The notes under the pieces were generated by a model that worked only from the letters and a program-made list of their open reading frames with translations, was not told where the DNA came from and did not search any database. 64,000 nt of DNA from Planctomycetota bacterium (lineage in GTDB: Bacteria; Planctomycetota; Planctomycetia; Gemmatales; Gemmataceae), in the NCBI GenBank assembly GCA_016872595.1, contig VGZJ01000002.1, positions 1 through 64,000 of the forward strand. The letters are read 5' to 3'. Both the position numbers and the translations under genes were made by a program. Of this stretch, positions 32,801-40,900 are shown one piece after another. Numbering within the stretch: position 1 is the stretch's first letter; every line of letters starts with the position of its first letter.

Positions 32801-34090
32801 GCGCGCGACGACGTTGCCGGCGTCGGCGTTCGTCACGCGCTGGTACGATTTCTCCTCCGCGCCGGGGTCGCCCAGCCGCTGGTAGCACCCGGCGAGCAGG
32901 ACGTTCAGTTGCGTGTCGAGGCCGGGCAGGTTGGTGATCTCGGCGCGGAGCGCGACGAGTTGGTGTACGGCCTCTTGCCACTGCTGGTCGCGCATGGCGA
33001 CGCGGGCCTTGAGGTACTTGATCTGCGTGGGCGGGGCCTTGCGCTCCTGAAGCCGCTGGAGCAGGTCCGCGGTGCGGGTGGTGTCGCCCTGCTGAACGAG
33101 CAGGTCCGCGAGTGGCACCATGAGGTCGAACCCGTTGGGGCTGGCCTTGAGCGCATCTTCGAGCACGGCGATGGCCGCCGCCGCGTTGCCGCGGATCAGT
33201 TCGAGCCACGACAGCGCGCGCACGAGTTTGAGGTTCTTGGGGTAGAGCGCGACGCCGTCGCGAAGCAGGGCGTGCGCGGCGGGGACGTTGCGGGTCCGCT
33301 GCATGTTCTCGGCGAGGAGCAGCGTCGCCTCTGCGTGTTCGGGGTCGAGTTCGAGGACGCGGCGCAGGTCTGCGGCGGCGCGGGCGAGGTGTGCCGCGTT
33401 CGACGCGCCGGCGTCGTCCGCGGTGAAGGTCTCGAACCGCGCGCGGATCAAGAAGGCGTCCGGTTCCTGCGGGAGCGCCGCGGCCATGCGGTCGAGGACG
33501 CCGCGCGCGCCGGGCGCGTCGTTCAGGTTCCGCCACACGAGCTGCGCGAGTCGCTGGTAGCCGATCATCGCGCCGGGTGCGTGCTTCACGGCCATCTCGT
33601 ACGACTGGCGCGCAGCGCGGAGCTCGTTCAGTCCGACCTGCGCGGTCCCGAGTTGCTGCCACAAATCGGCTTCGGTGGGGAACGTTTTCAGGAGGTACTC
33701 GGCGTGCGTCACCGCGTCGGGATTGCGGCCGATGCGCAGGCTGACGGCGAGTGCCTCGCGGCGGATCGCGTGCCGGTCGGGGTCGAGCCTCAGGATGCGG
33801 TCGTACAGGAACAGCAGTTCCGAGTAACCGCGCTGGGTGGGCGCGCGCTTGCCCAGCAGTTCGGAGAGCCGCACGAGCGAATCGGTGTCGTCCGGGTGGA
33901 ACTCGAGGTACTGGCGCAGGTAGTGGATCGCGAGGTCGAGTTTGCCGGCGTCGGCGGCGCGCTCGGACTGCTGCTTGAGAGCCGCCGGGATGCGCCGGGC
34001 CTGCACCGCGTGCGCCGCGAACAGCACTCCCACGGTGCCGCACATCACGAGGAGCAACTTGAAGAGGAACCGTTTGTTGATGGTCGGCAT
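29888..34090 (-). CDS. 1,400-residue TPR-repeat membrane protein
   Basis: The start at 34090 gives 1,400 residues. A signal anchor at the N-terminus (FLFKLLLVMCGTVGVLFAAH) is followed by tetratricopeptide-like repeats along the rest (for example HYLRQYLEFHPDDTDSLVRL, LLKTFPTEADLWQQLGTAQV, LYPKNLKLVRALSWLELIRG, FEKVLTKEPRNVVALNNLAW). The upstream in-frame ATG at 34228 lies in a hairpin repeat and was rejected. Such giant TPR proteins in planctomycetes resemble PEP-CTERM/PrsT-type or outer-membrane assembly proteins, but no specific family is evident. It is most likely an extracytoplasmic scaffold anchored in the inner membrane. Confidence 0.82.
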   Translation of the reverse strand: MPTINKRFLFKLLLVMCGTVGVLFAAHAVQARRIPAALKQQSERAADAGKLDLAIHYLRQYLEFHPDDTDSLVRLSELLGKRAPTQRGYSELLFLYDRILRLDPDRHAIRREALAVSLRIGRNPDAVTHAEYLLKTFPTEADLWQQLGTAQVGLNELRAARQSYEMAVKHAPGAMIGYQRLAQLVWRNLNDAPGARGVLDRMAAALPQEPDAFLIRARFETFTADDAGASNAAHLARAAADLRRVLELDPEHAEATLLLAENMQRTRNVPAAHALLRDGVALYPKNLKLVRALSWLELIRGNAAAAIAVLEDALKASPNGFDLMVPLADLLVQQGDTTRTADLLQRLQERKAPPTQIKYLKARVAMRDQQWQEAVHQLVALRAEITNLPGLDTQLNVLLAGCYQRLGDPGAEEKSYQRVTNADAGNVVARVGLGNLYMNLGRFDDAARELDAAVQSPYSTGVVVSQWLKLKTRLIQSANAPGEWTKLDVAISAHAPKFGPGSSEPLILRADLLAAQGRTDEAVRLLRRETALRAGDARLWAALALATSDQNGCAAGLVVVDEAQAAAGDCVDLRLARAALYAREPGRVRPVAPLGERIEGWPENEQLRLLAGLVEVFDRLGDRANVVRALERIVARQPANAAMWLKLNECAAGHDSGAAGRARVALAKLEGESGPAVAICDARAATAEAAPAVASRVESAFGASPSRADACLALARLKRLTNETRAAGALVERAFLIEPTKYESAEALLEHLVRTGANDRAAALVSRLAADPRWAGEPFRRAVGHVLAALPAPLAGSLFSACRTPAEREPGGAAWVAECAVALNLPDAPAILEAALRRPTATGDDWLRKALSVSKADPAAGPALLDAAKAKLRPAAHADLVALYVESAAGSTFVPPPAGAAEARLLAQARLSVKLTRADQAGAATVLEAFLAEKDTAPADADWARRNLAMLYAAGGTQADRDRAMVLLKDVTTDASAAPHELRATASVLATLARYLEGPDRRAVLKHATTALEAVHKATSAPTDLFGLAQLYRAAGDRANGRKCLNELLKQKTNPAYPFYLTAALEELLEDGHLDAAKTFATELRATRAADFKSLAALARYECRAGNPERGLAVAEDYARLADGAAGDYLVRSAQVAELLDELSRLPNVRGTHAGRQLATAAADRFCAIVPNRPEAVVGAAGVLSADGRVTEALERLERLARYVPARVRASAGLAVVRGGPVSDRQAELILKWLDACLAEDPDAAQLALNRGEFLARRNDIAGASAAFEKVLTKEPRNVVALNNLAWLLAADPKTAERALELVTRATREGGLTGELLDTRARVRITLKQFAAAERDLGEAIAHEPSALRWFHVALLRTKQSEPNAEQARVAFKAAKARGLDARNIHPADLPAFRVLDAEK

Positions 34091-34186
34091 GTGTCGCGCG
34101 TCCGTGCGTCCCGGTCGCGGCCCCCGCCGCGAGAGAACGGGAATGGTACGCGGTCGCGCGCGCGATTCAAGCCCAGTGCGGCAAAG

Positions 34187-34262
34187 GGCGAACCCGGAGC
34201 GTGAGCGACGGGGTGGCGCGTCACTCAACGCGCCACCCCGTCGCTCACGCTCCGGGTTCGCC
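34187..34262. repeat. 35-bp perfect inverted repeat, 6-nt loop
   Basis: The arms 34187-34221 and 34228-34262 are exact complements (including ACCCGGAGCGTGAGCGACGG) around CACTCA. It lies between the stop of the HtrA-like gene (34281, minus) and the start of the TPR gene. It would form an extremely stable stem in RNA and probably limits read-through, although no T-run follows. Confidence 0.88.
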
Positions 34263-34280
34263 GGAGCCGTCTGGCGGCGG

Positions 34281-35351
34281 TTACTTCTTCTTCACGTGCG
34301 GCGGCGGGGCGACCGGCAGGGACGACTTCGGCGGTTCGACCACGGCCTTCGCCGGCGCGTGCTTACCGGCCTTGAACTCGACTAGCAGCGGCTTAATGAT
34401 CTCGGTCGGCAGCACCCACGTTTCGACGCGCCCGGCGCGGGCGATGTTGATGCCCAGCACGTTGCCGTCCAGATCGACGACCGGACCGCCGCAGTCCTTC
34501 GCCTCGACGACCATGTCGGTTTGGAGGACCTCCGGGAACCCCGTGCGTCGGCCGGAGAGCGTGCTGCCCATCGCGTTCTGAATGTCGCCCCGGTCCTTCG
34601 GCGCGCTGCCGAGGGTCAGCTTGAACGTCTTCGCCTCGCCCTTGCGGAGCGCCTTCACGTTGATCGTGTCGCCGCCCTTGAGGGATTCGAGCGTCGAGCG
34701 GAGCGACGTTTCGCCCTCGATCTTGGTGCCGTTGATCTCGATGATGATGTCGTCCACGATGAGGCCGGCTTTGCTGGCCGCGCCGTCGGCGGGCACGCTG
34801 GTCAGGCGCGCGCCGAGGAGCTTGCCGGTCGCGTCCTTCTCGTCGGTGGGGATCACGCCCATGTAGCCGCGGTTCGGGTTGGTGATGATGGCGTCGCGGC
34901 CGTTCAGCGCGCGGGTCATCACGCTGACGATGCCGACCGAAACCGGGTCGCTGCTCGGCCCGCTCGCGGCCACCCACTGCCCGCGCGGGATCTTCTTCGT
35001 GTCCGCGAACTTCACGGCCTTCAGCCCTTTCACGTCCACCTTCAATAGCGCGAGGTCGGTTTCCTTGTGCGCCGCGACCGTGGTGGCCTCGTACTCGGTG
35101 CCGTCGGTGAACCGCACCGACACGGTGCCGCGGAGCTCGCTCAACTTGGTGAGGATGAACCCGTCGGCGTCCACGATGGTGCCGAGGATCGCGTCCTTGT
35201 CGTTGCACTTGATGCGCACGGTGGACTCGGTGACCGCGGCGACCACCGGCTTGAACGGCGCGAGCAGCTTCGAGTCCTTCGAGATTTGCGCGGATGCGGG
35301 CGCGGCGAGTGCGGCGAGTACCACCGCAGCGGCGGACACACGTGCGAACAT
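34281..35351 (-). CDS. HtrA-like protein with lost catalytic Ser and His and an inserted PDZ
   Basis: The 356-residue exported protein (signal MFARVSAAAVVLAALAAPASA) has the first trypsin barrel, but the His motif reads GFILTKLSELRG instead of TxxHV. The Asp site is kept (HKETDLALLKV). A PDZ domain (about 160-245: LGARLTSVPADGAASKAGLI, then VDDIIIEINGTKIEG) lies between the VSVGIVSVMTRAL strand and the QTD block. The GNSGGP motif then appears as EAKDCGGPVVDLDGNVLGIN, with Cys for Ser. It is probably a non-proteolytic chaperone-like or regulatory paralogue of the next gene's product. The two genes are adjacent on one strand. Confidence 0.82.
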   Translation of the reverse strand: MFARVSAAAVVLAALAAPASAQISKDSKLLAPFKPVVAAVTESTVRIKCNDKDAILGTIVDADGFILTKLSELRGTVSVRFTDGTEYEATTVAAHKETDLALLKVDVKGLKAVKFADTKKIPRGQWVAASGPSSDPVSVGIVSVMTRALNGRDAIITNPNRGYMGVIPTDEKDATGKLLGARLTSVPADGAASKAGLIVDDIIIEINGTKIEGETSLRSTLESLKGGDTINVKALRKGEAKTFKLTLGSAPKDRGDIQNAMGSTLSGRRTGFPEVLQTDMVVEAKDCGGPVVDLDGNVLGINIARAGRVETWVLPTEIIKPLLVEFKAGKHAPAKAVVEPPKSSLPVAPPPHVKKK

Positions 35352-35452
35352 CGGTCGTGGCTCCAGCGGAGGGTCGGGGGTGTAATGCGCGAGAGAGTTC
35401 CGGTGTGCGGGGCAGGGGCCGCGCCGCGCGTGCGCGGCGCGGACGGGAGCCG

Positions 35453-36529
35453 TTAGGACTTCTTGCCGAGGGTGACGGTGGGCGTGAGAATGTTGATCCC
35501 GCGGCGCACGGTCATCTTCACCTTGTCACCGGGCTTCGCGACCTCGAGCAGCTTGCGGAACTGTTTCACCGACTTCACGGCGGTCTCGTTGAACTTCGTG
35601 ATGGTGTCGCCGGCCTTCAACCCGGCCTTGTCCGCGGGGTCGCCCTCGATCACGTCCTTGAGCCAAGCGTCCTCCTCGTCGTCGTCCGGGAACACGACGC
35701 CGATGTACGCGCCCGTGGCCTTCGCAGTGGCCGGCTTGTCAACCCATTCGCCGGCGACGAGTTTGTCCCACTCGCCCTTGAACTGGTCGGTGGGCACGGA
35801 GATGTTCGAGTTCAGCGTGAACCCTATGCGGCTGTGGATGCCGATGACGCGGCCCTGAAGGTCGAACAGCGGGCCGCCGGAGTCGCCGCCCACGAGCGTG
35901 CCGTTGGTCGAAATGAGCGTACTCTCGCTCGCCATGACGCGGCCGAGGCGCGCGACCGGCGAGCGCCCGTCCTTCGGCCCGTTCGGGTGGCCCAGCGACA
36001 CGATCCACTGGCCCTTCTTAACGTCCGCGGACTTGGCGATTGGCACGAACGGCCACTTGCCGTTGTTCGGCCCCTTCGTGGTGATCTGTACCATGCCGCT
36101 GTCCATACGGGCGTTGATCCCGAGGGTCTTGCCGTCCACGTTCTTTCCGTCCGGCAGGCGGATCTTCACGTTTTTGCCGCTCTCGAACGGCTTGGCCTTG
36201 CCCTCGAGCGCGCCCTTGCCCGGCAGTTCGTAATCTCGAATCACGTGCGCCGCGGTCAGCACGAGTCCGTCTTCACTGACGATGACGCCGCTACCGGCGC
36301 TCATCCCGGACAGCACCGCGACCGTTGCCGGCGTACACTTCTCGACCACGGTTTGCACGGTGGACTGGAGCGATTTGAGTTCGGCGAGGTCTTCCGGCAC
36401 GGTGATGCGCGCCGGGTCCCACTTCGCAGCTGGGGCCGGGGCGGGGTCCGCGGCCGGAGCCGCCGCGGTGACGATTCCGACGACGAGAACGAGACCGGCC
36501 GCGAAGCGGGCCGACCGTGGCAGGGTCAT
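35453..36529 (-). CDS. HtrA/DegP-like serine protease with one PDZ domain
   Basis: From the ATG at 36529 the product is 358 residues with a signal peptide (ARFAAGLVLVVGIVTAAAPA). The triad is intact: His in GLVLTAAHVIRDYEL, Asp in NARMDSGMVQITTKG and Ser in LVGGDSGGPLFDLQGRVIG. A C-terminal PDZ follows (about 262-355: GAYIGVVFPDDDEEDAWLKD, then DPADKAGLKAGDTITKFNET). It should degrade or refold damaged proteins in the periplasm. It is the upstream member of a pair with the inactive HtrA-like protein; they may form mixed oligomers. GTG/ATG starts further upstream give only a few extra residues. Confidence 0.9.
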   Translation of the reverse strand: MTLPRSARFAAGLVLVVGIVTAAAPAADPAPAPAAKWDPARITVPEDLAELKSLQSTVQTVVEKCTPATVAVLSGMSAGSGVIVSEDGLVLTAAHVIRDYELPGKGALEGKAKPFESGKNVKIRLPDGKNVDGKTLGINARMDSGMVQITTKGPNNGKWPFVPIAKSADVKKGQWIVSLGHPNGPKDGRSPVARLGRVMASESTLISTNGTLVGGDSGGPLFDLQGRVIGIHSRIGFTLNSNISVPTDQFKGEWDKLVAGEWVDKPATAKATGAYIGVVFPDDDEEDAWLKDVIEGDPADKAGLKAGDTITKFNETAVKSVKQFRKLLEVAKPGDKVKMTVRRGINILTPTVTLGKKS

Positions 36530-36776
36530 GGTGTGACTCCGGCGGTAGAGCATGAGCTTCTAATGAAGAATATCGGAGGGCCGGGGCGGAATCACCACCT
36601 CGACCCCTTTTCTCCACTTTCTCTCATCTCTCTTTCCCGTGCAAGGGGTTGGTCCTATTGTTCGCGCCCGAAGTGACCAATCGGAAGGGTGAACCAGAAA
36701 TGCCGGTGGCGAGAGATGCGCAGGCGCGTCGAGCCGATGGCGGCTTCGCACGCGCGAGGCCGCCAACGCTTCCGGA

Positions 36777-37538
36777 TCACACCAGCGATTCGAGCAGGTA
36801 CTTCAGCTTGCGCGTTTCGGGCTCGACCGGGAACGGGCTGTCCGGCGCGTCGCGCACGTCAACCGTGAGGGCGCGGTCGTAGCGGCAGCGGTCCAGTTGC
36901 GAGAGGATGCGCCCGTACTCGAGTTCGCCCTGCCCGATCCGCACTTGGAACAGCTCCGGCTTGTTGCCGGTGTCGCGCAGGCGCACATGGCGCACGAACT
37001 TGAATAGTGCGTCGTAGTCCGTCGGCCCGTGGGGGCCGGCGTGGTAGTGGCTGGGGTCGAGCGTGAGCGCGAGTCCGGGCACGCGGCGGCACAGTTCGGC
37101 CGCGCCCAGCGGGTCCGCGGTTACAGTCGCGGAGTGCGTTTCGACGGTGAGAATCAGTCCTTCGCCCTCGGCCACCTTACACCAGTCCTTCAGGCGGCAC
37201 ACCTCGGCGTCGAAGTCGCTGCCCAGTGGTGCGGCGGCAATCGTAACAAGCGGGACCGTCGAGACGCGGGCAAGGTTGCACACGGCACGGAACCGCGCGC
37301 GGGCCTTCGCGGGGTCGTCCGGCGCGGTACTCAGGTGGATCGCAGCGAGCGGCAGGTTCGCGGCCTTGAGCCGGTGCGCGGCGCGCGCCGGGTCCGCGAT
37401 CACCTCGTCCGGGGTCAGGTGCGGGCCGCCGTCGTGAATGGCGAGGTCCGCTTTCGTGAACCGCATTTCGCGGACGGTGCGGAGCGCGTCTTCGAGCGAC
37501 AGTTTCCCGAACGCGAGCGTCGAGCAGGCTACGTACAT
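36777..37538 (-). CDS. Sugar-phosphate isomerase/epimerase-like TIM-barrel protein
   Basis: The 253-residue cytoplasmic protein has the xylose-isomerase-like barrel: MYVACSTLAFGKLSLEDALR, LAAIHLSTAPDDPAKAR, the metal-ligand Glu in LILTVETHSATVTADP, LALTLDPSHYHAGPHGPTDY (Asp and His ligands) and LFQVRIGQGELEYGRILSQL, with a last conserved Glu. A divalent metal would sit in the barrel. The true substrate is unknown; relatives act on hexuloses, inositols or erythritol phosphates. It stands alone on its strand with 225 bp of upstream spacer in which I see no other feature. Confidence 0.8.
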   Translation of the reverse strand: MYVACSTLAFGKLSLEDALRTVREMRFTKADLAIHDGGPHLTPDEVIADPARAAHRLKAANLPLAAIHLSTAPDDPAKARARFRAVCNLARVSTVPLVTIAAAPLGSDFDAEVCRLKDWCKVAEGEGLILTVETHSATVTADPLGAAELCRRVPGLALTLDPSHYHAGPHGPTDYDALFKFVRHVRLRDTGNKPELFQVRIGQGELEYGRILSQLDRCRYDRALTVDVRDAPDSPFPVEPETRKLKYLLESLV

Positions 37539-37763
37539 GCCGAGTCCTCCCCGCGCGCGGCGTCAGGCAAACGTCGCGCACGTCCCCCAGTTTCCGGCCG
37601 CGCCCCAACCCCCGCTGGCGCGCGGCCGAAGCCCCCGATTTCGAAGCGGGGCGATAGCATCCGCCACGACCCGCACGCAAGGATAAAGTCTGCAAAACTC
37701 GGCTTGCGAGCCGGGCCGCGCGGGGCTACGAACCCCCCCAGCTTGCGCACGCGAGGGAAACGC

Positions 37764-38096
37764 ATGGGGCCGCTTCCGATTGCCCAGTGGAACGCCGCGC
37801 TCGACGACATGGAGACCGCGCTGACCGGCGCGGCCCGCGCGCTGGAACGGTCCGACGAGCGCTGGGAACTGGCCGGCGCGCCGTCCGCGGGCGAGGGCGA
37901 AGCGCCTGTCGCGCTCGACCGCCTCGACGTGCGCTTGGTCGATTGGGAAGCGCGGGCGCGCGCCGCGGAGGGCGTGACCCGCGCGGCCGAGGCCGAAATC
38001 GCCGACCGCGCCGAGGCCGTCGGCCGTTGGCGCGCGCTGTTCGCGCAGTGGGAGCATGTGCTACAACAGGAACAGCCCACTCACCCCGCGTCGTAG
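37764..38096 (+). CDS. Small coiled-coil protein upstream of ispD
   Basis: The 110-residue product from the ATG at 37764 is rich in Ala, Glu and Arg, with helical heptads in LDDMETALTGAARALERSDE and DWEARARAAEGVTRAAEAEI. It has no signal peptide, cysteines or known motif. The stop is 7 bp before the ispD start, so the two are cotranscribed. I do not recognise a family. Longer upstream frames are antisense to the isomerase gene and were rejected. Confidence 0.6.
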   Translation: MGPLPIAQWNAALDDMETALTGAARALERSDERWELAGAPSAGEGEAPVALDRLDVRLVDWEARARAAEGVTRAAEAEIADRAEAVGRWRALFAQWEHVLQQEQPTHPAS

Positions 38097-38103
38097 GTGC
38101 GGC

Positions 38104-38862
38104 ATGTCGCGGTTCGCGGTCATCATCCCGGCGGCCGGGCGGTCGTCGCGGTTCGGCGGCATGGAGAAGAAGCCGTTCGTTTCGCTCGACGGTCGCCCCG
38201 TCTGGCAGCGCGCCGCGGAACCGTTCTGGTCGCGCGAAGACGTTAGCAAGGTCTACGTCGTAATCGCGCCCGACGACCGCGCCGACTTCCTCGCGCGGTT
38301 CCGGCACCTGATCACCTTCGTCGATAAGGTCGAGCTGGTCGAGGGCGGGGCCGAGCGGTTCGAGTCGGTGGCGAACGCGCTCGCGCGCGTGCCGACCGAG
38401 GTGCCGTTGGTCGCGGTCCACGACGCCGTGCGCCCACTCATCACGGCCGCGCTCATTGATGCCGTCGTTCGTACGGCCGAGGAACACGGGGCCGCGATGC
38501 CCGCAGTGCCGGTCGCTGACACGCTCAAGCAGGTCGATCCCGCGACGAACCGAATTACCGGCACGGTGCCGCGCGCCGGCGTGTGGCAGGCGCAAACGCC
38601 GCAGGTGTTCCGCCGCGACTGGCTCGCGGAGGCGTACGCCAACCGCGCCGCGCTCAATTCACCCATTACTGATGACGCGCAGCTGATCGAAGCCATCGGC
38701 CACTCGGTGGTGGTCGTGCCGGGCGCGCCGACCAACTTCAAGATCACCACGAAGGAAGACCTCGAGCTGGCCGACGCGATCCTGAAGGCGCGAACCGCGA
38801 AGCGCGGCGCGGAACCGGCCGCGCCGAAGTGGGGTGCGTTCGACGACGAGGCAAAGTGGTAA
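38104..38862 (+). CDS. ispD: 2-C-methyl-D-erythritol 4-phosphate cytidylyltransferase
   Basis: The 252-residue protein has the IspD signature from the start (MSRFAVIIPAAGRSSRFGGM, nucleotide-binding loop), then KPFVSLDGRPVWQRAAEPFW, VELVEGGAERFESVANALAR, VAVHDAVRPLITAALIDAVV, QTPQVFRRDWLAEAY and TDDAQLIEAIGHSVVVVPG, ending in NFKITTKEDLELADAIL. It joins MEP and CTP to CDP-methylerythritol in the non-mevalonate isoprenoid pathway. The start at 38104 is preferred over an upstream ATG at 38056 inside the previous gene. No other isoprenoid genes are adjacent. Confidence 0.95.
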   Translation: MSRFAVIIPAAGRSSRFGGMEKKPFVSLDGRPVWQRAAEPFWSREDVSKVYVVIAPDDRADFLARFRHLITFVDKVELVEGGAERFESVANALARVPTEVPLVAVHDAVRPLITAALIDAVVRTAEEHGAAMPAVPVADTLKQVDPATNRITGTVPRAGVWQAQTPQVFRRDWLAEAYANRAALNSPITDDAQLIEAIGHSVVVVPGAPTNFKITTKEDLELADAILKARTAKRGAEPAAPKWGAFDDEAKW

Positions 38863-38863
38863 C

Positions 38864-39751
38864 TCAACCCTTGACCAACTTATCCCAAGTGGCCTTGTAC
38901 TCCTTGAAGAAGGCCGCGCCCTTTTCGGGGTCGTAAGCGGTGCCCACTTCGCAGAGCGTGTAGCGGTCGTAGCCGCTCTCGCGCAGCAGCTTAAACAGTT
39001 CGCGGTACGGGTACTTGCCGCTCGCGTCGTTGCCCAGCTCGTTGATGTGGCACGACTTGATCCACGGCTTCAGCAGCTCGAACGCCGCGGCCACGGACCC
39101 CTTCTGCACCTCGTCGGCGTTCGGGTTGGAGTTCCACGTCACGCCGACGGACTTGTGCCCGCACGCCTCCATGATGATCTTCATGTTCTTGGGGATCTGC
39201 GTGATCGCGCCGTGAACCTCGACCCAGATTTCGACGCCCGCGTCCGCCGCGGCCTTGCCGCACTGCTTGAGCGCGTAGCCGATCTGCTCGAACGTCTTCT
39301 GCTCGTCCGCGCCTTTGGGCACGCCGTTTGGCCGGACCTTCACTCCCGTGCCGCCGATGTCTTTGACGAGATCGACGAACTTCTTGCAGTCCTCGATGTT
39401 CTTCTTCACGACGCCGGTATCGGCCGCGTGGAACTCGCACACGCTGCCGCAGCCCCAGAACACGACGCCGCTGTCCGCGAACTGCTTCTTCACGTCTTTG
39501 CGCTGGTCCGCGGTCAGCGTCACCTCAACGCCGTGCTTGTGCGTGGTGCGGCACTCGACGGCCGCGACGCCGGTTGCTTTGCACACCTTCAGTAGCGTGG
39601 GCAGGTTCCAGTCTTTGGGCACGTTGTAAGTGACGGTGCCCAGTTTGAACTTGGGAGCGACCTCTGCGGCACTGAGCGGGGGGCGCAAGCCCCCTGTGGC
39701 ACCGAGCGCCGCAGCAGACGCGAGAAACGAACGTCGGGAGAGGGTTTCCAT
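38864..39751 (-). CDS. Tat-exported sugar-isomerase-like TIM-barrel protein
   Basis: From the ATG at 39751 the product is 295 residues, opening with a twin-arginine signal (METLSRRSFLASAAALGATG). The mature part is a xylose-isomerase-like barrel: FKLGTVTYNVPKDWNLPTLL, VECRTTHKHGVEVTLTADQR, the metal Glu in VEIWVEVHGAITQIPKNM, GVTWNSNPNADEVQKGS and IKSCHINELGNDASGKYPY. It is probably metal-dependent, with unknown substrate, like other planctomycete Tat-exported isomerase-like proteins. A palindromic insertion (39676-39697) lies at the signal cleavage region. The gene ends 1 bp after the convergent ispD stop. Confidence 0.8.
   Translation of the reverse strand: METLSRRSFLASAAALGATGGLRPPLSAAEVAPKFKLGTVTYNVPKDWNLPTLLKVCKATGVAAVECRTTHKHGVEVTLTADQRKDVKKQFADSGVVFWGCGSVCEFHAADTGVVKKNIEDCKKFVDLVKDIGGTGVKVRPNGVPKGADEQKTFEQIGYALKQCGKAAADAGVEIWVEVHGAITQIPKNMKIIMEACGHKSVGVTWNSNPNADEVQKGSVAAAFELLKPWIKSCHINELGNDASGKYPYRELFKLLRESGYDRYTLCEVGTAYDPEKGAAFFKEYKATWDKLVKG
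39676..39697 (-). repeat. Small GGGGGC palindrome in a Tat signal region
   Basis: On the coding strand it reads ACAGGGGGCTTGCGCCCCCC, nearly identical to the unit at 19421-19444. It encodes the GGLRPPL stretch just before the cleavage site, so the open frame is kept. Confidence 0.6.
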
Positions 39752-39922
39752 GTCAGGTTCCGCGAACGAGTGAGTGGGTCGGAACCCATGATGCGCGTTC
39801 GTGACGCGCGAGCAAGCGAAAAAAGTATCGGTGCCGGGCAATAAGTGGCGGGTGGCGCGCATCGGACTTGATGAGCGGGGAGTTGTTTGGCAGCGTCTTC
39901 CCGCTCATGTGGGAGCGACTGT

Positions 39923-39978
39923 GTCGGGCCGGTTGAGTCAGGGGGTTGGCAGCGTCCCCCAAAGCTCACCGGCCCGAC
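39923..39978 (-). terminator. GC-rich hairpin after the GspG-like gene
   Basis: The 11-bp perfect arms (39923-39933 and 39968-39978, GTCGGGCCGGT) lie 30 nt past the minus-strand stop at 40008, with an inner GGGGG/CCCCC pairing. It is placed like a terminator, but no T-run follows. The surrounding 256-bp spacer (39752-40007) shows nothing else. Confidence 0.4.
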
Positions 39979-40007
39979 CTTCATTTCTGGCCCCTCAAAC
40001 CACCCTA

Positions 40008-40439
40008 CTAATGGCGCGGCTCCGCGTTCGGCCCGATCCCGTATTGCGTGATCGGCGTTCCGTCCGGCGCGGTCGTACGCACGAGGATGAACCGCGTTGC
40101 GTCGGGGAGCGTGCGGAACTCGAACTCGTAAGGCCTCCCCCACGGGTCTATCAAGTCGGCTTCGCCGTTTTCGAGTAACGTCTGACCACCCCATGGAGGT
40201 TGGGGCAAGTCGCGCGGCACAGTCGGGAGTGTTCCCTGTTTATTGTCTGGAAGCTCACAGTAGACCTTGATGGCTTTCGCTAGGTGCACACACTGCAACT
40301 GCGCAATACTCGGCTTCCTTGGCGCACCCCATCGCGTTGTTGAGAGTACCCAGAGTTGCGACCCGACGAAGAGCACGAGCGCACCGCAGCCGATGGTCGG
40401 CCACCACGACCGGCTCTGTGACTCTGGTTGTGCGCTCAC
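40008..40439 (-). CDS. Type II secretion GspG-like (pseudopilin-type) membrane protein
   Basis: Starting at GTG 40439, which overlaps the stop of the upstream gene (GTGA), the 143-residue product has one membrane span (TIGCGALVLFVGSQLWVLST) and a C-terminal domain resembling the major pseudopilin GspG. There, LAKAIKVYCELPDNKQGTLP is followed by the diagnostic LIDPWGRPYEFEFRTLPDA and DGTPITQYG. The prepilin peptidase site (GFTLxE) is absent, so it is not a standard pilin. It is probably a membrane protein using the GspG-type head domain. There is no secretion gene cluster nearby. The start choice rests on the overlap and the family C-terminus. Confidence 0.65.
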   Translation of the reverse strand: MSAQPESQSRSWWPTIGCGALVLFVGSQLWVLSTTRWGAPRKPSIAQLQCVHLAKAIKVYCELPDNKQGTLPTVPRDLPQPPWGGQTLLENGEADLIDPWGRPYEFEFRTLPDATRFILVRTTAPDGTPITQYGIGPNAEPRH

Positions 40440-40900
40440 TTCACTGCTTCCGCAGAGGTGTGGTCGTGGGTGATCTTCCAGCCGTCGGGGAACTTCTTCA
40501 AGATCAGTGTGAACCGGCCGCGGGCCAGCTTCTTCTTCTCGTCCTTCTCCTTCTCGAACGCCACCTCGAACTGCCCGCGCAGCATGGCCGCGGTCGGCGA
40601 CAGCACCTCGACGTGCAGCTCGCTGAACGTCAGCTTGCCCATCTCCTTGCCCTCGCCCTTGTAGCGCTTCTCGTAGCGCTCCTTCGTGGCCTTCCACCCG
40701 CTGGTGATCGTGCCGCCGCTGATGAACGACAGCTTTTCGCTGTTCCAGTACCCGGCCATGAAGCCGTCGAGGTCGCCCTTGTTCCACGCGACCACTTGGG
40801 CTTCGAGCACGGCGCGGACGTCTTTGTCGTCGTCCGCAGCGCGCGCGCCGGGCGCGAGGAGGAGTGCGGTGGTGACGAGTGCGAGTAGGCGCGCGCGCAT
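40436..40900 (-). CDS. Secreted SnoaL/DUF4440-like protein
   Basis: The 154-residue product from the ATG at 40900 has a signal peptide (MRARLLALVTTALLLAPGARA). A cone-shaped NTF2/SnoaL-like domain follows: VRAVLEAQVVAWNKGDLDGF, MAGYWNSEKLSFISGGTITS, LHVEVLSPTAAMLRGQFEVA and LILKKFPDGWKITHDHTSAE. The WNKGDLDGFMAGYW start and the final DGWKI..DHTS strand are characteristic of DUF4440. These domains bind small ligands or act as isomerases. It is translationally coupled to the GspG-like gene downstream (GTGA overlap). Confidence 0.8.
   Translation of the reverse strand: MRARLLALVTTALLLAPGARAADDDKDVRAVLEAQVVAWNKGDLDGFMAGYWNSEKLSFISGGTITSGWKATKERYEKRYKGEGKEMGKLTFSELHVEVLSPTAAMLRGQFEVAFEKEKDEKKKLARGRFTLILKKFPDGWKITHDHTSAEAVK

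Noticed and set aside
31838-34204. A 788-residue plus-strand open frame opposite the TPR gene
   Set aside because: It has antisense composition without domains; the minus-strand TPR protein has clear repeats.
39923-39978. Strong intrinsic terminator
   Set aside because: The hairpin is good but lacks a T-run, so I keep it only as a low-confidence terminator.
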